Shown here: positions 52,411 to 63,119 of the stretch, piece after piece | Position numbering within the stretch: the stretch's first letter is position 1 | Layout: every line of letters starts with the position of its first letter | Origin: Dryocosmus kuriphilus | Lineage: Eukaryota; Arthropoda; Insecta; Hymenoptera; Cynipidae | Direction: 5' to 3' | Assembly (NCBI GenBank): GCA_038277395.1 | Contig: CM076194.1 | Location: 134,325,230 to 134,389,229, forward strand | DNA: 64,000 nt | The notes under the pieces: model-generated | Told to the model about the DNA's origin: nothing | The model's input: the letters and a program-made list of their open reading frames with translations, nothing else | The model's database searches: none | Translations under genes and position numbers: made by a program

Positions 52411-53440
52411 ACATTCTCATCTCAATGAGAAGGTATTAGTTTTATGTGAAAACTGACTTTCGCGGATTTCATGAAATCTCCACGTTCCGTGACCCTCTGA
52501 ATCCGAAGAAACATGTTTTACGTTGGTGTCTGTCTGGCGTTGTCGTTGTTGTCGTTGTCTTTATAGCCTGTGAACACGATAACTTTCGAAGGACTAATCG
52601 GATTGGATTGCGCTTTGGCGTACTTCGTCAAGGCGTAAAAAGTAAAGACGAGTTCTTTAACCAGCGGTTTTCGACTAACGGTTATGGTTTTATCCATCGA
52701 AAACGGTTTTTTACCAAATCAATAAATCCATTTTCCGGGCAAAATATGCAAGATACGAAAAAAATTATACTAAACAAAGTTGTTCATTTCAAAAAGATCT
52801 ACAAATTTTCTCTATATAATTTTTTTGCAAAGACGCATAGCTTTTAAGTTATTCGTGGAATATTTTATTGCGTATAAAGAAATCGACTTTTCAGCAAAAC
52901 TATGCGAGACACGAGAAAATGTTATAAAACAGAATTGTTCACCTTGGAAAGACCGACAAAATTGCTGAAGACTATTTTCTGATACAACGCACAGTTTATT
53001 AATGAAACGTATTATATAGTTGTTTTATTTAAAAAATACATTATTGTACAAGTAATAAAAAGTTGTTAAAGTTATTGAAAAATCTGCCCGATACTCAGGC
53101 GCATTCTCATCACGTTTCTCGCGCTCACCAATCAATGAAAGTATATCCAAAACGTGAATTTTTTTTAATTAAAAATTTTTTACATTGTTTGGCTGAAAAA
53201 TGCAATTTTTATTACATTCTTATCTCAATGAGAAGGTATTAGTTTTATGAGAAAACTGACTTTCGCGGATTTCATGAAATGTCGACGTTTCATGACCCCC
53301 TGAATTCGAAAAAAAAACATGTTTTACGTTACTGTCTGTCTGTCGTTGTCGTCGTTGTTGTCGTTGTCGTCGTTTTCGTTGTAGTAGCCTGTGAACACAA
53401 TAACTTTCGAAGGACTAATCGGATTGGGTTTTTTTTTCAC
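52411..53440 (+). repeat. Two copies of a 200-bp catctcaatgag repeat
   Basis: Copies at 52411-52620 and 53214-53440 share acattct(c/t)atctcaatgaga, gactttcgcggatttcatga, acatgttttacgtt, a (gtcgtt)n microsatellite and ataactttcgaaggactaat. The readable frame contains a Val run and FRRTNRIG, but this is probably a transposon relic, not a gene. The 590 bp between is AT-rich. Confidence 0.6.
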
Positions 53441-54509
53441 TTTTTTTCACTTTTTTCACAATTAACGATTATGACGCATTTGAGATCACCTGTTAACTCG
53501 ATGCACAAGACTCGCGAAATGTTTCCGCTTCTTTTTTTTTTATCATCAACAGTGACGCTTAATTAAGTATAGATGGACCTGTCGCTGTAGGCCTTCTTTC
53601 GCTCGCTCACGTATATGCATGGTTCACGTGAAGCCTCATTCAACGAGAGCCCGTGGAATGGGAATCACTGGCATAAAAAGTTCGACGCCTCAAGTGATTG
53701 ATAAATGTTAAATGAGGACACTCTTTTCAGTAGAAATTCAAAACATTTGTATTCAAGTTTCAATAAACACTTATTCATTTCGCGAAATAATTCATTTGAA
53801 AACCAACAATTACTGGGAGCCACTTTTTTCAAAAATTTGCATTATTTTTTGCAAGGTCCACCCCATTCATCATTCTCATTGGCCCAAAAATTATTTCCTA
53901 ACCGAAAAACTTTAAAGTTTTTATATCAAGCTAAATAAGATACGGAATCAAAAATTAATGATAAAAGAAAATCTTTTGGCACCACATCTGAGAATAAAAA
54001 CATAAATTTTCAGGAATCAAAAAAGCAAGAATTGAACTGTCGAAAAAAGAACAAGCCTAAAATACAAACAAAATTTCGTTGAATTCCTATTAATTTAAGT
54101 GAAAGTGGTGAGTGCGATGGATTAAGCAAAAAATTTTGAAAATTTTTGTTAAGCTTGGCTCCGAGTAATCATTGGTTTTTGAGCGTATTTTAAAATAAAC
54201 CTTGAAAAATATATCATTGATTCCCTCAGAACAAATCAATCTCAAAATACGTAAACAAGTGTTAAATAATGATGAACCCAATACAGATATTAAACATAGC
54301 AACAGCGAAGGCTCGAAATTCCCAAGAAACAAAAACAAAGCAAATTACTTGAAATATGCTGGAGAAAAATATTATATAGATATTGTTACATAATAAGACT
54401 TTGTTTTCGTTCTTTCAAGTTGACTCTTAGGTTCGTGAGCAAACTTATATTGAAAGGTCAAAATTGCACTCAGAGCAAACTAATCTAACCAAAAATTAAA
54501 CAACTAAAA
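53441..54509. other. Gene-poor AT-rich stretch
   Basis: Only short frames are present (for example 53705-53938), with no recognisable motif. Confidence 0.3.
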
Positions 54510-55240
54510 AAAATTAATGAATAAATGAAAATAAAATACAAGAAAATGAAACAATCAAATACAAGCAAATGAACAATAAAATAAAATACAAGCAAATAAA
54601 TAAATAAAATCAAGTACAAGCAAATAAACAATAACATACAATACAAGCACATGGAAAAAAATAAATACGAGCAACTAAAAAAATAGAATTAAATACAAGC
54701 AAATAAAAAAAAAAAAATAAAAAAATAACTTGAAGCTAAAGTAAAACTTTGAATACAAATATACAACGAAATGACAAATTTAGAGTACCAAAATGACGTC
54801 GAAATTGAAATGAATTTTCGACATTCAAAATTTGACGACAATGTTTTACTTCTCTCGCACAGCTTCGATTCCAAGCATGTAGCATTGCATGAACCTGCAA
54901 TGTGCAAGAGAAGTGAAACTTTGTCGTCAAATTTTGAATGTCGAAAATTCATTTCAATTTTGACGTCATTTTGGTACTCTAAATTTGTTATTTCGTTGTA
55001 TATTTGTATTCAAAGTTTTACTTTAGCTTCAAGTTTTTTTTTTATTTGCTTGTATTTAATTCTATTTTTTTTTAGTTGCTCGTATTTATTTTTTTCCATG
55101 TGCTTGTATTGTATGTTATTGTTTATTTGCTTGTACTTGATTTTATTTATTTATTTGCTTGTATTTTATTTTATTGTTCATTTGCTTGTATTTGATTGTT
55201 TCATTTTCTTGTATTTTATTTTCATTTATTCATTAATTTT
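54510..55240. repeat. Near-perfect long hairpin (arms about 345 bp)
   Basis: 54510-54861 and 54901-55240 are inverse complements with very few differences, separated by a 39-base loop (54862-54900). The arms contain several caagcaaata-type repeats outside and, nearer the loop, tttagagtaccaaaatgacg and ttttcgacattcaaaatttg. Differences are mainly A-run lengths and single bases. The transcript would be a long double-stranded RNA. A short part of the arm (aaagtttcacttct) recurs just outside at 55254. Confidence 0.9.
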
Positions 55241-55359
55241 ATTCAGTACCCGCAAAGTTTCACTTCTGCCTTGTGTTCTTTAACACAAAACGATTTTTTT
55301 TCCAGTTGCTAGCATTAGACATGTCATTGAGATTAACGAGTCTTCGAAATACCTCTCCC

Positions 55360-55580
55360 TGTCGCCCCCCCCCCCCCCCGTTCCCCCCGGCCGCTCCATC
55401 GCCTCTGCGCGCGGATAGGCTCAGATGGGCTCGCGTGAATGGCATCCTTCCGTCTCGCTTTGTAGCGCGCGCTTCTCTTTCCCCCTCACCCGCGCATCGT
55501 GACCCGTGCCCCCGTCCCGCTCCCCCCTTGCCAACAAATGCTGCCGCGAGAGCTTCTGGTTTTACCCGGCCAGAAATGTC
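55360..55580. other. GC-rich island
   Basis: About 220 bp with strong C/G bias inside very AT-rich DNA. It begins with a C15 run (55365-55379) and has several CpGs. Both strands are open for over 120 codons, as expected from composition, with no recognised motif. Could be a promoter fragment or foreign sequence. Confidence 0.35.
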
Positions 55581-55744
55581 AGAACGAGAGAAGAGAAGTT
55601 TCACTTCAAAAAATCGTAAAGTTGATTCCAATTTAACAAAATATTTTGTTTAAGTATTCACTCAATCTGTGTGCAAATGTAAAATAACACGTTATTATGT
55701 TGATGCAGCAAAGACTTTTTTCTGAGTGTAATTTTATTATGGTT

Positions 55745-56015
55745 CAAAACAAGCTTAAGATTACCTAGTGTATGAAAAACCATGTAGCAACATTGAGTCG
55801 AGTCCGAAAACGCGTTTGGCATTCTTGGTGCACGAAAAATTACGTAACGTTATAAAGTTGTAACCCCAAAACGCGCTCTAGATACTTGCTGCACAAAAAA
55901 ACTACGTAGCGCCGTCGAGTGGTAATCCCAAAACGCGTCCGGGGTACCTGGTGAACGAAAAACTACGTAGCGCCGTCGACAGGTAGTCCAAAAACGTGCT
56001 CAATATACCTAGTAC
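55745..56015 (-). repeat. Detached block of the 61-bp satellite
   Basis: Four diverged units (acgaaaaactacgtagcgcc, gtcgagtggtaatcc, gtccggggtacctggtg). Same orientation as 57410-58560 and separated from it by 1.4 kb of unrelated sequence that includes the tRNA-like copy at 56883. Confidence 0.75.
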
Positions 56016-57409
56016 ACGTAGAAGAATAAAATGTGAAATTTACTGATCAAGAAACGTAGAGTATTTTAGGTAACTTCAACTGTAAAAACTGTGGTTAATG
56101 AGGGGGAGAAAATGTCAAAATTACTTAGCGTTTCGTAAATGGCACGATGAAAATACAGAGAACCTTACTCTCATTAGTTAGTTCAATAAACCTGTATCCG
56201 ATAGTATTAAATACAGTCAGACATGTACCATTTACTGAACCAAAATTACAGTAGTGATGCAAGTATACGTTACAGATGGATCGGTTGATTTAAGTGGTCC
56301 GTTTGGCTTGCTCAACTCGCGCGGCTCGTTCCCAAAGTCGTAACAATATAAACTCCGAGCGAACCACGTGCAACGTGTTACGTGATTCGCGCATGCAGAG
56401 GTTATGAAGGCGTTGATCCATGAATCCATGGCTTGAATTCATGACCCTACCTGTTGATTACATCACCCCACTCATCAATGAAGGGGTTTTTTAATTAATA
56501 ACTTATTTTTGCATATCACAATTCCTCGAAAGCATTCGGGCGTGCGTATATGTGATTGCGGTAATTGCCGAGGCGGCCAAGGAATGAATTTATGCATGAA
56601 CGTGTGTGTGGGCGTGTCTTGGCCGTGACAGCTAACTGCAGCCGACTTGAAGCAACAGTGTTGTGTATGTATATTTGAGTGCATGAAGTCCGCGCATATG
56701 TGCGACCTATGTGATGACTTCTATCACACATATCACGTATCACACGTGGCATATCTGATTTTGTAGGTTTATGGCATCAGTTAATTTTGAGCAAAAACAG
56801 TGAACACAATCACATTGTTAAAATAATAATCATGTATATGTAAAAATGCATTTCGGAATTAAGTTGCAGATCTCAACTCAACTCGTCTAATAGTGTAGTG
56901 GTTAGGGTTATTCACTTGCGTGCTTAGGGTTATGCGTTCGAATCCCCCGTTGTGTGCAAAATTCTAATTGTAATATTAGCATTCAAAATTACAACTACCG
57001 ATAAACTATAGGTATATCAGTAAATAAATAAACGGCATGCTTAATTATCATTATTTTTTAACAATATTTTTGCATTTTATAGTGCCACATAAACTATAGT
57101 ATATACTTTTTCTTTTCCTTTATAGTATACAACCGTTTAAATAAGTTAAAGTAGTTTACATGGGCCGTCAAAGGAACAGAATAATTCGTGGGTGCAGCAT
57201 CTAGAAACAGTGTAGAATAGCGACTGGATCGGTAAAATCTACGGATCCGCAAGTTAACACCGCCTGAGAGTTGGTACTGGTAACCACCAATGATGGTCAC
57301 ATTTAATTGTTTTTTCTTGTTAAATCCACTTAATTAGCTTGTTGTCCATATAAGTACTTGGAAGTTTAGTAGAATTTACCTGGTTTTATGTAAAAGGTAC
57401 GTTTTTTTT
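56016..57409. other. Sequence separating two satellite blocks
   Basis: No gene recognised apart from the tRNA-like segment. 56270-56420 and 56520-56760 are richer in GC, without motifs. The block may be an insertion into a once continuous satellite. Confidence 0.35.
56883..56952 (+). repeat. tRNA-like segment, probably a SINE head
   Basis: A box-A-like tagtgtagtggttaggg is followed about 40 bases later by a box-B-like gttcgaatccccc. This spacing and content resemble a tRNA of the Asp/Glu type. Cloverleaf stems are imperfect, and an AT-rich tail follows, so a tRNA-derived SINE or pseudogene is more likely than a working tRNA. Confidence 0.5.
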
Positions 57410-58560
57410 TTCTGCGTGTGCAAGAAAAACTTCGTAGCGCCGTCGAGTGGTAATCCGAAAACATGTCCGGGGTACCTGATAAATGAAAAAATACGTAGCC
57501 CCGTCGATAGGTAGTCCAGAAGCACGCCCAGGATACCTGGTGCATGAAAAACTTCGTAGCGCCATCGAGTGGTAATCCGAAAACATGTCCGGGGTACCTG
57601 GTAAACGAAAAATTACGTAGCGCCGTCGACAGGTAGTCCAGAAACGAGCCCAGGATACCTGGTGCATGAAAAACTACGTAGCGCCATCCAGTAGTAATCC
57701 GAAAACGCGTCCGGGCTACCTGGTGAACGGAAAACTACGTAGCGACGTCAAGAGGTAGTCCAGAAACGGGCCCAGGATACCTGGTGCATGAAAAACTACG
57801 TAGCGCCATCCAGTAGTAATCCGAAAACGCGTCCGGGCTACCTGGTGAACGGAAAACTACGTCGAGCCATCAAGAGGCAGTCCAAAAATACGCTCAGGAT
57901 ACCTGGTGCAAGAAAAACTTCGTAGCGCCGTCGAGTGGTAATTCGAAAACATATCCGTGGTACCTGGTAAACGAAAAACTACGTACCGCCGTCGATGGGT
58001 AGTCCAGAAATGCGCTCAGGATACCTGCTGCACGAAAAACTTCGTAGCGCCATCGAGTGGTAATCCGAAAACATGTCCGGGGTACCTGGTAAACGAAAAA
58101 TTACGTAGCGCCGTCGACAGGTAGTCCAGAAACGAGCCCAGGATACCTGGTGCATGAAAAACTACGTAGCGCCATCCAGTAGTAATCCGAAAACGCGTCC
58201 GGGCTACCTGGTGAACGGAAAACTACGTAGCGACGTCAAGAGGTAGTCCAGAAACGGGCCCAGGATACCTGGTGCAAGAAGAACTTCTTAGCGCCGTCGA
58301 ATGGTAATCCGAAAACATGTCCGGGGTACCTGGTAAACGAAAAACTACGTAGCGCCGTCGACAGGTAGTCCAGAAAAGCACCGAGGATACCTGGTGCATG
58401 AAAAACTAAGTAGCGCCGTCGAGTAGTAATCCGAAAACGCGTCCGGGGTACCTGGTGAACGAAAAAAACTACGTAGTAACGTCGAGAGGTGCTCCAGGAA
58501 CGGGCTCAGGATACCTGGTGCACGGATAACTACGTAGTGCCGTCCAGTCGTGAATATAAT
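57410..58560 (-). repeat. 61-bp satellite with 122-bp and 488-bp higher order
   Basis: About 19 units of 61 bp with core gaaaaactacgtagcgccgt. Two unit types alternate: one with ggtaatccgaaaac(a/g)(t/c)gtcc and one with ggtagtccagaaac. The dimer is 122 bp. A longer segment starting gccatcgagtggtaatccga at 57561 recurs nearly unchanged at 58049, exactly 488 bp (8 units) later. The array is the inner part of the right TIR of the 30-kb element. Confidence 0.9.
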
Positions 58561-58599
58561 AACTAAGAATACTCTACAGGTACCCAGTGCTCAAAAAAC

Positions 58600-58912
58600 T
58601 ACGTGCGGATGTGTATTTTTAATTCAATTTTCAAAATATAATTGAATTCTATTAAAATTAATAATATTTAGAGGAACCAATGAACTGCAAAAACCTCAAC
58701 GCGAAAATACGACGAAATAAACTTGAGAGCATAAATTCAACCCAATATATATATATATATTGTTATATATAAATTTGTCTCTCTTTTGCTCAATAATTAT
58801 CTGTTTCATTTTTCCTCTCGAAGTATTATTGTATTGCCTTTGCTCCCGAAAATAATTGTAGTCTCTTTTTTCCCCATGACTCGAGGAAATGTATCTTTTG
58901 TTCTGACGTGCT
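58600..58912 (-). repeat. Outer part of right TIR of the 30-kb element
   Basis: 58760-58912 matches the complement of about 28492-28640 (tctcttttttccccat, gagcacgt). 58600-58760 is AT-rich with a (TA)n run at 58744-58760. The terminus is ...CGTGCT at 58912, followed by CATTTG. Confidence 0.7.
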
Positions 58913-58930
58913 CATTTGTTCGTCCTGCGA

Positions 58931-58946
58931 ACGAAGCCGGGCGGAA
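58931..58946 (+). promoter_or_regulatory. Putative polypurine tract of BEL
   Basis: acgaagccgggcggaa lies directly before the 3' LTR start (TGTTCG at 58947), where plus-strand synthesis would be primed. Its presence shows this LTR is a 3' LTR with internal sequence attached, not a solo LTR. Confidence 0.6.
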
Positions 58947-59617
58947 TGTTCGAATCAATATTCCTAATACTAATATTCTAGATTTTTCTCTTAAATAATT
59001 CAAGTTAATTTAATGTATTTTGAGATTTTTAAGAAAAATCTCTTTCCCTTGAGTTCGAACGGTACAAGGTTTATTGCTCCTATTATTCGGGGAGTTATGC
59101 TCGTAGACCCTTGGTTTATAGGCATGTCTCGTCGACTCAAGCGAGATTATGACAGGTTTAAGGTTTATTATCTTGAATGAAAGCTTTGACGGGTTGAGCT
59201 TGAAAGCTCAGAGTGAGTAGTGCTGTTTCGGGAGGCGAATTAGGTTTTAAAGTAGTTCGTTTTCTATTGGCGTTCTAAAAGGTGGCTGTCCCACCTTTGT
59301 AGTGATTATTCTTGTCAGCATTGCGTGTACTTTCTCACGGATCGGTTACGCTCCTTTCTGGATTGGTGCTGTTTCCTTTTGGATTACTAGTTGCATGGAT
59401 GTGAGTGTTTCCTATTTTTACTTTAAAGTTGTAAAGGGCTTTCTCCTCCACTCGCTGAGTGAAGGTTTTTTATGCCAGGTAATAAACATCATTTGTTTTC
59501 TCTCTTATCAAGGTTGTTCTTCTTCCATTTGGCTGACCTCTCCCCTCTGACTTGTCATCGTTATGTTAATTATTAATACCAATATTTTCTTTGATTTATT
59601 ATAAATTCATCTAAACA
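58947..59617 (+). repeat. BEL 3' LTR
   Basis: 671 bp, TGTTCGAATCAATATTCC to CATCTAAACA. High similarity to 22201-22867 over the full length, with scattered substitutions and small indels. Followed by TCACC, the partner of TCATC at 22196-22200. Confidence 0.88.
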
Positions 59618-59622
59618 TCACC

Positions 59623-59840
59623 TAAAAATTCGAAACTTAATAAAATTATCCTCTGTAATAAGTAACTTATTAAGATGTTTTTAGAAAAAATTTTATTAGT
59701 AAAAGAAAATGTGAAAAATTGCTGGGACTTAAAATGGTCAACTTTTTGGCAATCACCCATTTAGAGGATTTCTTTTAACGAGTAGATGGTTGCATGAGGT
59801 TTATTTTAGTGGGTTGAAAATAAAAAAACTCGCGACAGGT
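59623..59840 (+). repeat. Dispersed repeat, right half
   Basis: Continues the repeat broken at 22200: taaaaattcgaaacttaa, taagtaac, aaagaaaatgtgaaaaattg and ctgggacttaaaatggtcaa parallel 40612-40745. It then passes into caatcacccattta and a ttttagtgggttgaaaat fragment of the satellite at 19795. Confidence 0.7.
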
Positions 59841-61079
59841 TCTTGAATAACAGCAATTTTTTTAAATATACTGTAGTGTTTTGCTTTTTAGGTGTTTTAG
59901 ACCATTTTACAACTATTTAGAATTATATGAAATGTAATTTTTCCTGAACATTCACAATTTTTCATGCGAGTGGAACTAAGAATTTTTTTCCTAAAAATAA
60001 TACACAAAAATTGTCATCATGCTAATTATATTTACTGTTTTTCGACATTTTAAAATACCCTAACAACATTTATAATGCGCGTTTATAATAATCGCGTAAA
60101 AAATTTGTTCTTGATTTCAATAAAAACATAAAGATAAGCTACGTCTGAATTTAATATTTTCAATTACAATTCTTAATTATTTGTAATAATAAATTAATGG
60201 TAAAAATTTGGGAAACTGAGAAAAGTGACATTTTTCTCGCAAATAAAGCCGTCGACCGCCCTCCTTGTTACCAACTAAAAACTCTGAAGGTCTTCTTCGA
60301 GAGCCGACGCTCGAAAACATTTTATTATATTATATAGAGGCAACTCCATTTTCTAATCAAATTTGTTTAAGTAATTAATTTTTAATGCAAAATAAGAAAG
60401 ATCACATGCGTTTTATAAACCAAGAGGAGTACTTGCTTAAATGAAAATCTGTCCCACTGTCCTTATACTAATGTCAGGACTCGGATCGCGTAGAAGTCTT
60501 ATAAAAAGTCGCATTAGTCGCACAAAATTTGTAAAAATAATGGAAAAAAACAACATCCGACACTGAAATTAAAACAATTTTATTAGTTTAGAAACAAAAG
60601 AAGCTTTTAAGTTTTAAAATAATAATCTGTTAACATTACTCAAAACTTTTTAACGGGTCCTTATTCACGAATTTGTAACTAATTATACTTTTTATAAAAG
60701 ATCGGACATCTGAAACTTTTTCTTTATTTTTTTACCATGTCGCAAAACTTTCGAATTTCTAAAATAATTTCTTTTTGAATTAAAAATTGAGTTAAATTAT
60801 ACGATACTAGTTTGCTACTTTGTTAGCAGTTCATTAAATTTTTTTTATATGATTTTTTTAAATTCAATTTCTTATACCAAAGGGTTGCTAGAGAAGTTCA
60901 AGTTCAAAATTCCAGGCCTTTTCCAGATTTCTTCAACAGCAATTTGAAAAACATTTTGGACCTCACACTATTCTAATGAAAGATAAATAATCACAAAAAT
61001 GAAACTACGTACTTAAACTCGTAATTTACATTTTTTCAAAGATAAAGAAAATATCTTTTTCAAGAAACTGTAATTTGTT
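59841..61079. other. AT-rich, no gene seen
   Basis: No open frame or repeat I can name. Confidence 0.4.
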
Positions 61080-61371
61080 CCCAAAAGATTTTAACGATTT
61101 TCAAAAGGTTTTAAGAAATTTCGAAGATCTAAAGAGATTAAAAATATTTCAAAGAAATTAAAAATTGTTTTAAAGGATTTCACAGGACTTTAAAGAGTCC
61201 AAGGGTCTTCAAGAGATTTCAAAAGATTTTGAATATATTTCGCGAGATTTTTAAATTTTTAAAGAAACTTTACGAAATCTTGAGACATTCAAAAAGATTA
61301 AGGAATTTCAAGGATATTACAAGATTTTTAAATGGATTTTAAAGATTGAAGGGATTTCAAAGACTTTTAAG
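61080..61371 (+). repeat. aaggatttcaa minisatellite, second locus
   Basis: Degenerate words such as aaaggatttcacagg, aagagatttcaaaag and aaggaatttcaagg. Same family as 50754-52030 and 63815-64000. Confidence 0.6.
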
Positions 61372-61373
61372 TA

Positions 61374-61634
61374 CAGTAGAAGTCCGAAAAGTCGCAGTCC
61401 GATAAGTCTCCATTGTCCTTATGACGTCATTACATCTGCATTCACGCACACTAATTTGAAGCTCCTACGATGTATATGCGATCACATACTGCGCCTGCAC
61501 ACACCAGTTAAATTTTGTGGGTGTAAATACGCACTAGAATAACGCCTACTGGAAGGGGCATTCATTAAATCTCAAATTCCTGGAATTTTATGCACCTACA
61601 GTCCCAAAGTAAGAAACTTATCGGACTTATACTG
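61374..61634. mobile_element. MITE with TA duplication (pogo/Tc1-like ends)
   Basis: Left end CAGTAGAAGTCCGAAAAGT and the complement of the right end CAGTATAAGTCCGATAAGT match in 16 of 19 positions. Both ends are flanked by TA (61372-61373, 61635-61636). 261 bp, no coding. It sits in the minisatellite, which resumes on the far side. CAGT ends and TA duplications fit the pogo/Tigger branch. Confidence 0.75.
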
Positions 61635-61639
61635 TATTT

Positions 61640-63119
61640 AAAAATATTTTTAAAGGCATTTTCAAGGCTTTCAAAATTTTGAAAGATTTATAAAGTATTT
61701 TAAAAAATATTTTAAAGGTATGCAATATGTGTTAATGGTTTTTTGTTCCATTATTTAATTTCAACTTCATTACATTTCAAATTCCAACACTTTCCATTTG
61801 ATTTCTTATTAGACCTTTGCCACGCTTAACGATATTTCGGTACGCATAGCCGGATTTTTGTGATACGAAGAGCCTTATAGACGTATATACTGCCTTATTA
61901 TTAATTGGAAAGGATTCCTGATTCTGTTTTCAAAACAGAAAACTGTTAACCACCAGTATCTCTTTTGAAATTTAATTTATTTAATTTAATTATATACGCT
62001 TTGAATTCAAAATTGTGTTCTGAATGTTGAAATGAACGAATTTTTTATTGATTGCTTTGTAAACTATAAAAAGTGCTAAAATATAGGTTCATATAATTAT
62101 AGCAGAAACTTGTAACTAATGCATCTTTTAATTTTTAATTAGATTTAATGTGAATTAAATCAATTTAAATTAAAATTGAATTGTTTGTAATTTGAATGGT
62201 CAGAACTGCAGGAACTTAAAATGCTTTAAAATTGATACCGTATAATTGAAATATGAAATTATACATTTTTTTAATAATCGAATTTTAAATTAATCAATTC
62301 CACTTAAAAATGTTCAACTATTAAGGCTTCCAATCGAAAAATTCGCACACTCCGAGCCCTGTAATGTTAGAATTGGCGCAAACGATTTTTCTTGAATATA
62401 TCTCAGTCGAACGCAGACTGCAGAAACAATTTTCAAAAGTTTTACGTTTTACGGATGTTGAGGCTATATGTGATACTTACTTACGTCATATTATTCCTAC
62501 CTGAGCGACATTGTTTTCGCAACAACTTAAGTTCATACGAATTGAGATATTGCGTAACCCATTTGGATAATTAAATACATAAAAGTCACTAAGGAACGTT
62601 GGTATATTCCTAAAAATTACAATTTTTTTTTGTTAATCCAAAAATTTAGGAGTACATAGACATTCCTTAGTACCTTTTATTTAATTTTTTAAATGGGAAA
62701 CTCGATATCTCAGTTTGTTGTGTAATTTTTGTTTTTGAAATAGCCAACTGTATTTCCGACTCATAGATTTCCATATCTTTGAATTAGCTATGAGACTTCG
62801 AGAGTTTCAAATGTCTTACAAAATTGAAACGTAACGTGGGGGGGGGGGGGGGGGGGATGTCTCCTAAAGTATCATTCCCCATGTTGAGCATAATGAAAAA
62901 ACCATCACGCAGGGGGAGAAATGATACAAGTTCGAACCGAAGTTGTGAAAGAATATACAAATTCAAAACAAACTTGTTTTTATTCCGATGAGACCTTTTT
63001 TAACTTTATAATTTTACCAATTATTACTATTTAATTAGCACTATTCAGACTTCCAACATTTTGATTTCAGCTACATGGTTTCTTTGTTTTAACGATTTAA
63101 AATTTTAATTCATCAATAC
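61640..63119. other. AT-rich, no gene seen
   Basis: Only a G19 run at 62838-62856 stands out. Confidence 0.4.

Larger units (their letters stand above)
28492..58912. mobile_element. 30.4-kb AG-terminated element with satellite TIRs
   Basis: The left end AGCACGTTAGAGCAAAAG and the complement of the right end AGCACGTCAGAACAAAAG match. The similarity continues inward over about 130 bp (tggggaaaaaagagact, agaggaaaa). Inside both ends lie arrays of one 61-bp satellite in opposite orientation. Flanks are TATTTG (28486-28491) and CATTTG (58913-58918), a 6-bp duplication with one difference. 5'-AG termini and 6-bp TSDs are typical of Maverick/Polinton. Its own content outside the two nested elements is a cysteine-rich gene (31022-35013), repeats and no recognisable Maverick gene. 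Its class is therefore open. Confidence 0.75.
22201..59617 (+). mobile_element. BEL/Pao LTR retrotransposon, split by nested elements
   Basis: 5' LTR 22201-22867 and 3' LTR 58947-59617 are clearly the same sequence. A primer-binding-like site follows the first and a purine-rich tract precedes the second. Internal domains run in BEL order: gag, DUF1758-type protease, RT, RNase H, zinc-binding integrase. Flanking TSDs are TCATC (22196-22200) and TCACC (59618-59622). The uninterrupted relative of the flank near 40600 shows what the empty site looks like. The 30.4-kb nested element occupies 28492-58912. Removing it with one 6-bp duplication leaves about 7.0 kb, a normal BEL length. Confidence 0.85.

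Noticed and set aside
52446..52847. Protein-coding gene with Val-rich membrane segment
   Set aside because: The Val run comes from a (gtcgtt)n microsatellite and the block is duplicated at 53214. It is a repeat relic.
54689..55283. Hydrophobic ORFs in the hairpin (membrane-protein-like)
   Set aside because: The hydrophobic tail is a translation of a T-rich tgcttgtatt repeat, and the rest is mirrored by the other arm.
55260..55653. Long frames on both strands of the GC-rich island
   Set aside because: Open on both strands because of GC-rich composition; Pro/Arg/Gly-rich peptides without motifs.
56883..56952. Functional tRNA gene
   Set aside because: A and B box-like words are present, but the acceptor and anticodon stems do not pair well by eye. 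A SINE head or tRNA pseudogene is more likely.
58947..59617. Solo BEL LTR
   Set aside because: A purine-rich tract and internal-type sequence lie directly upstream. Its flank matches the partner of the flank at 22200, so it is the 3' LTR of the element starting at 22201.
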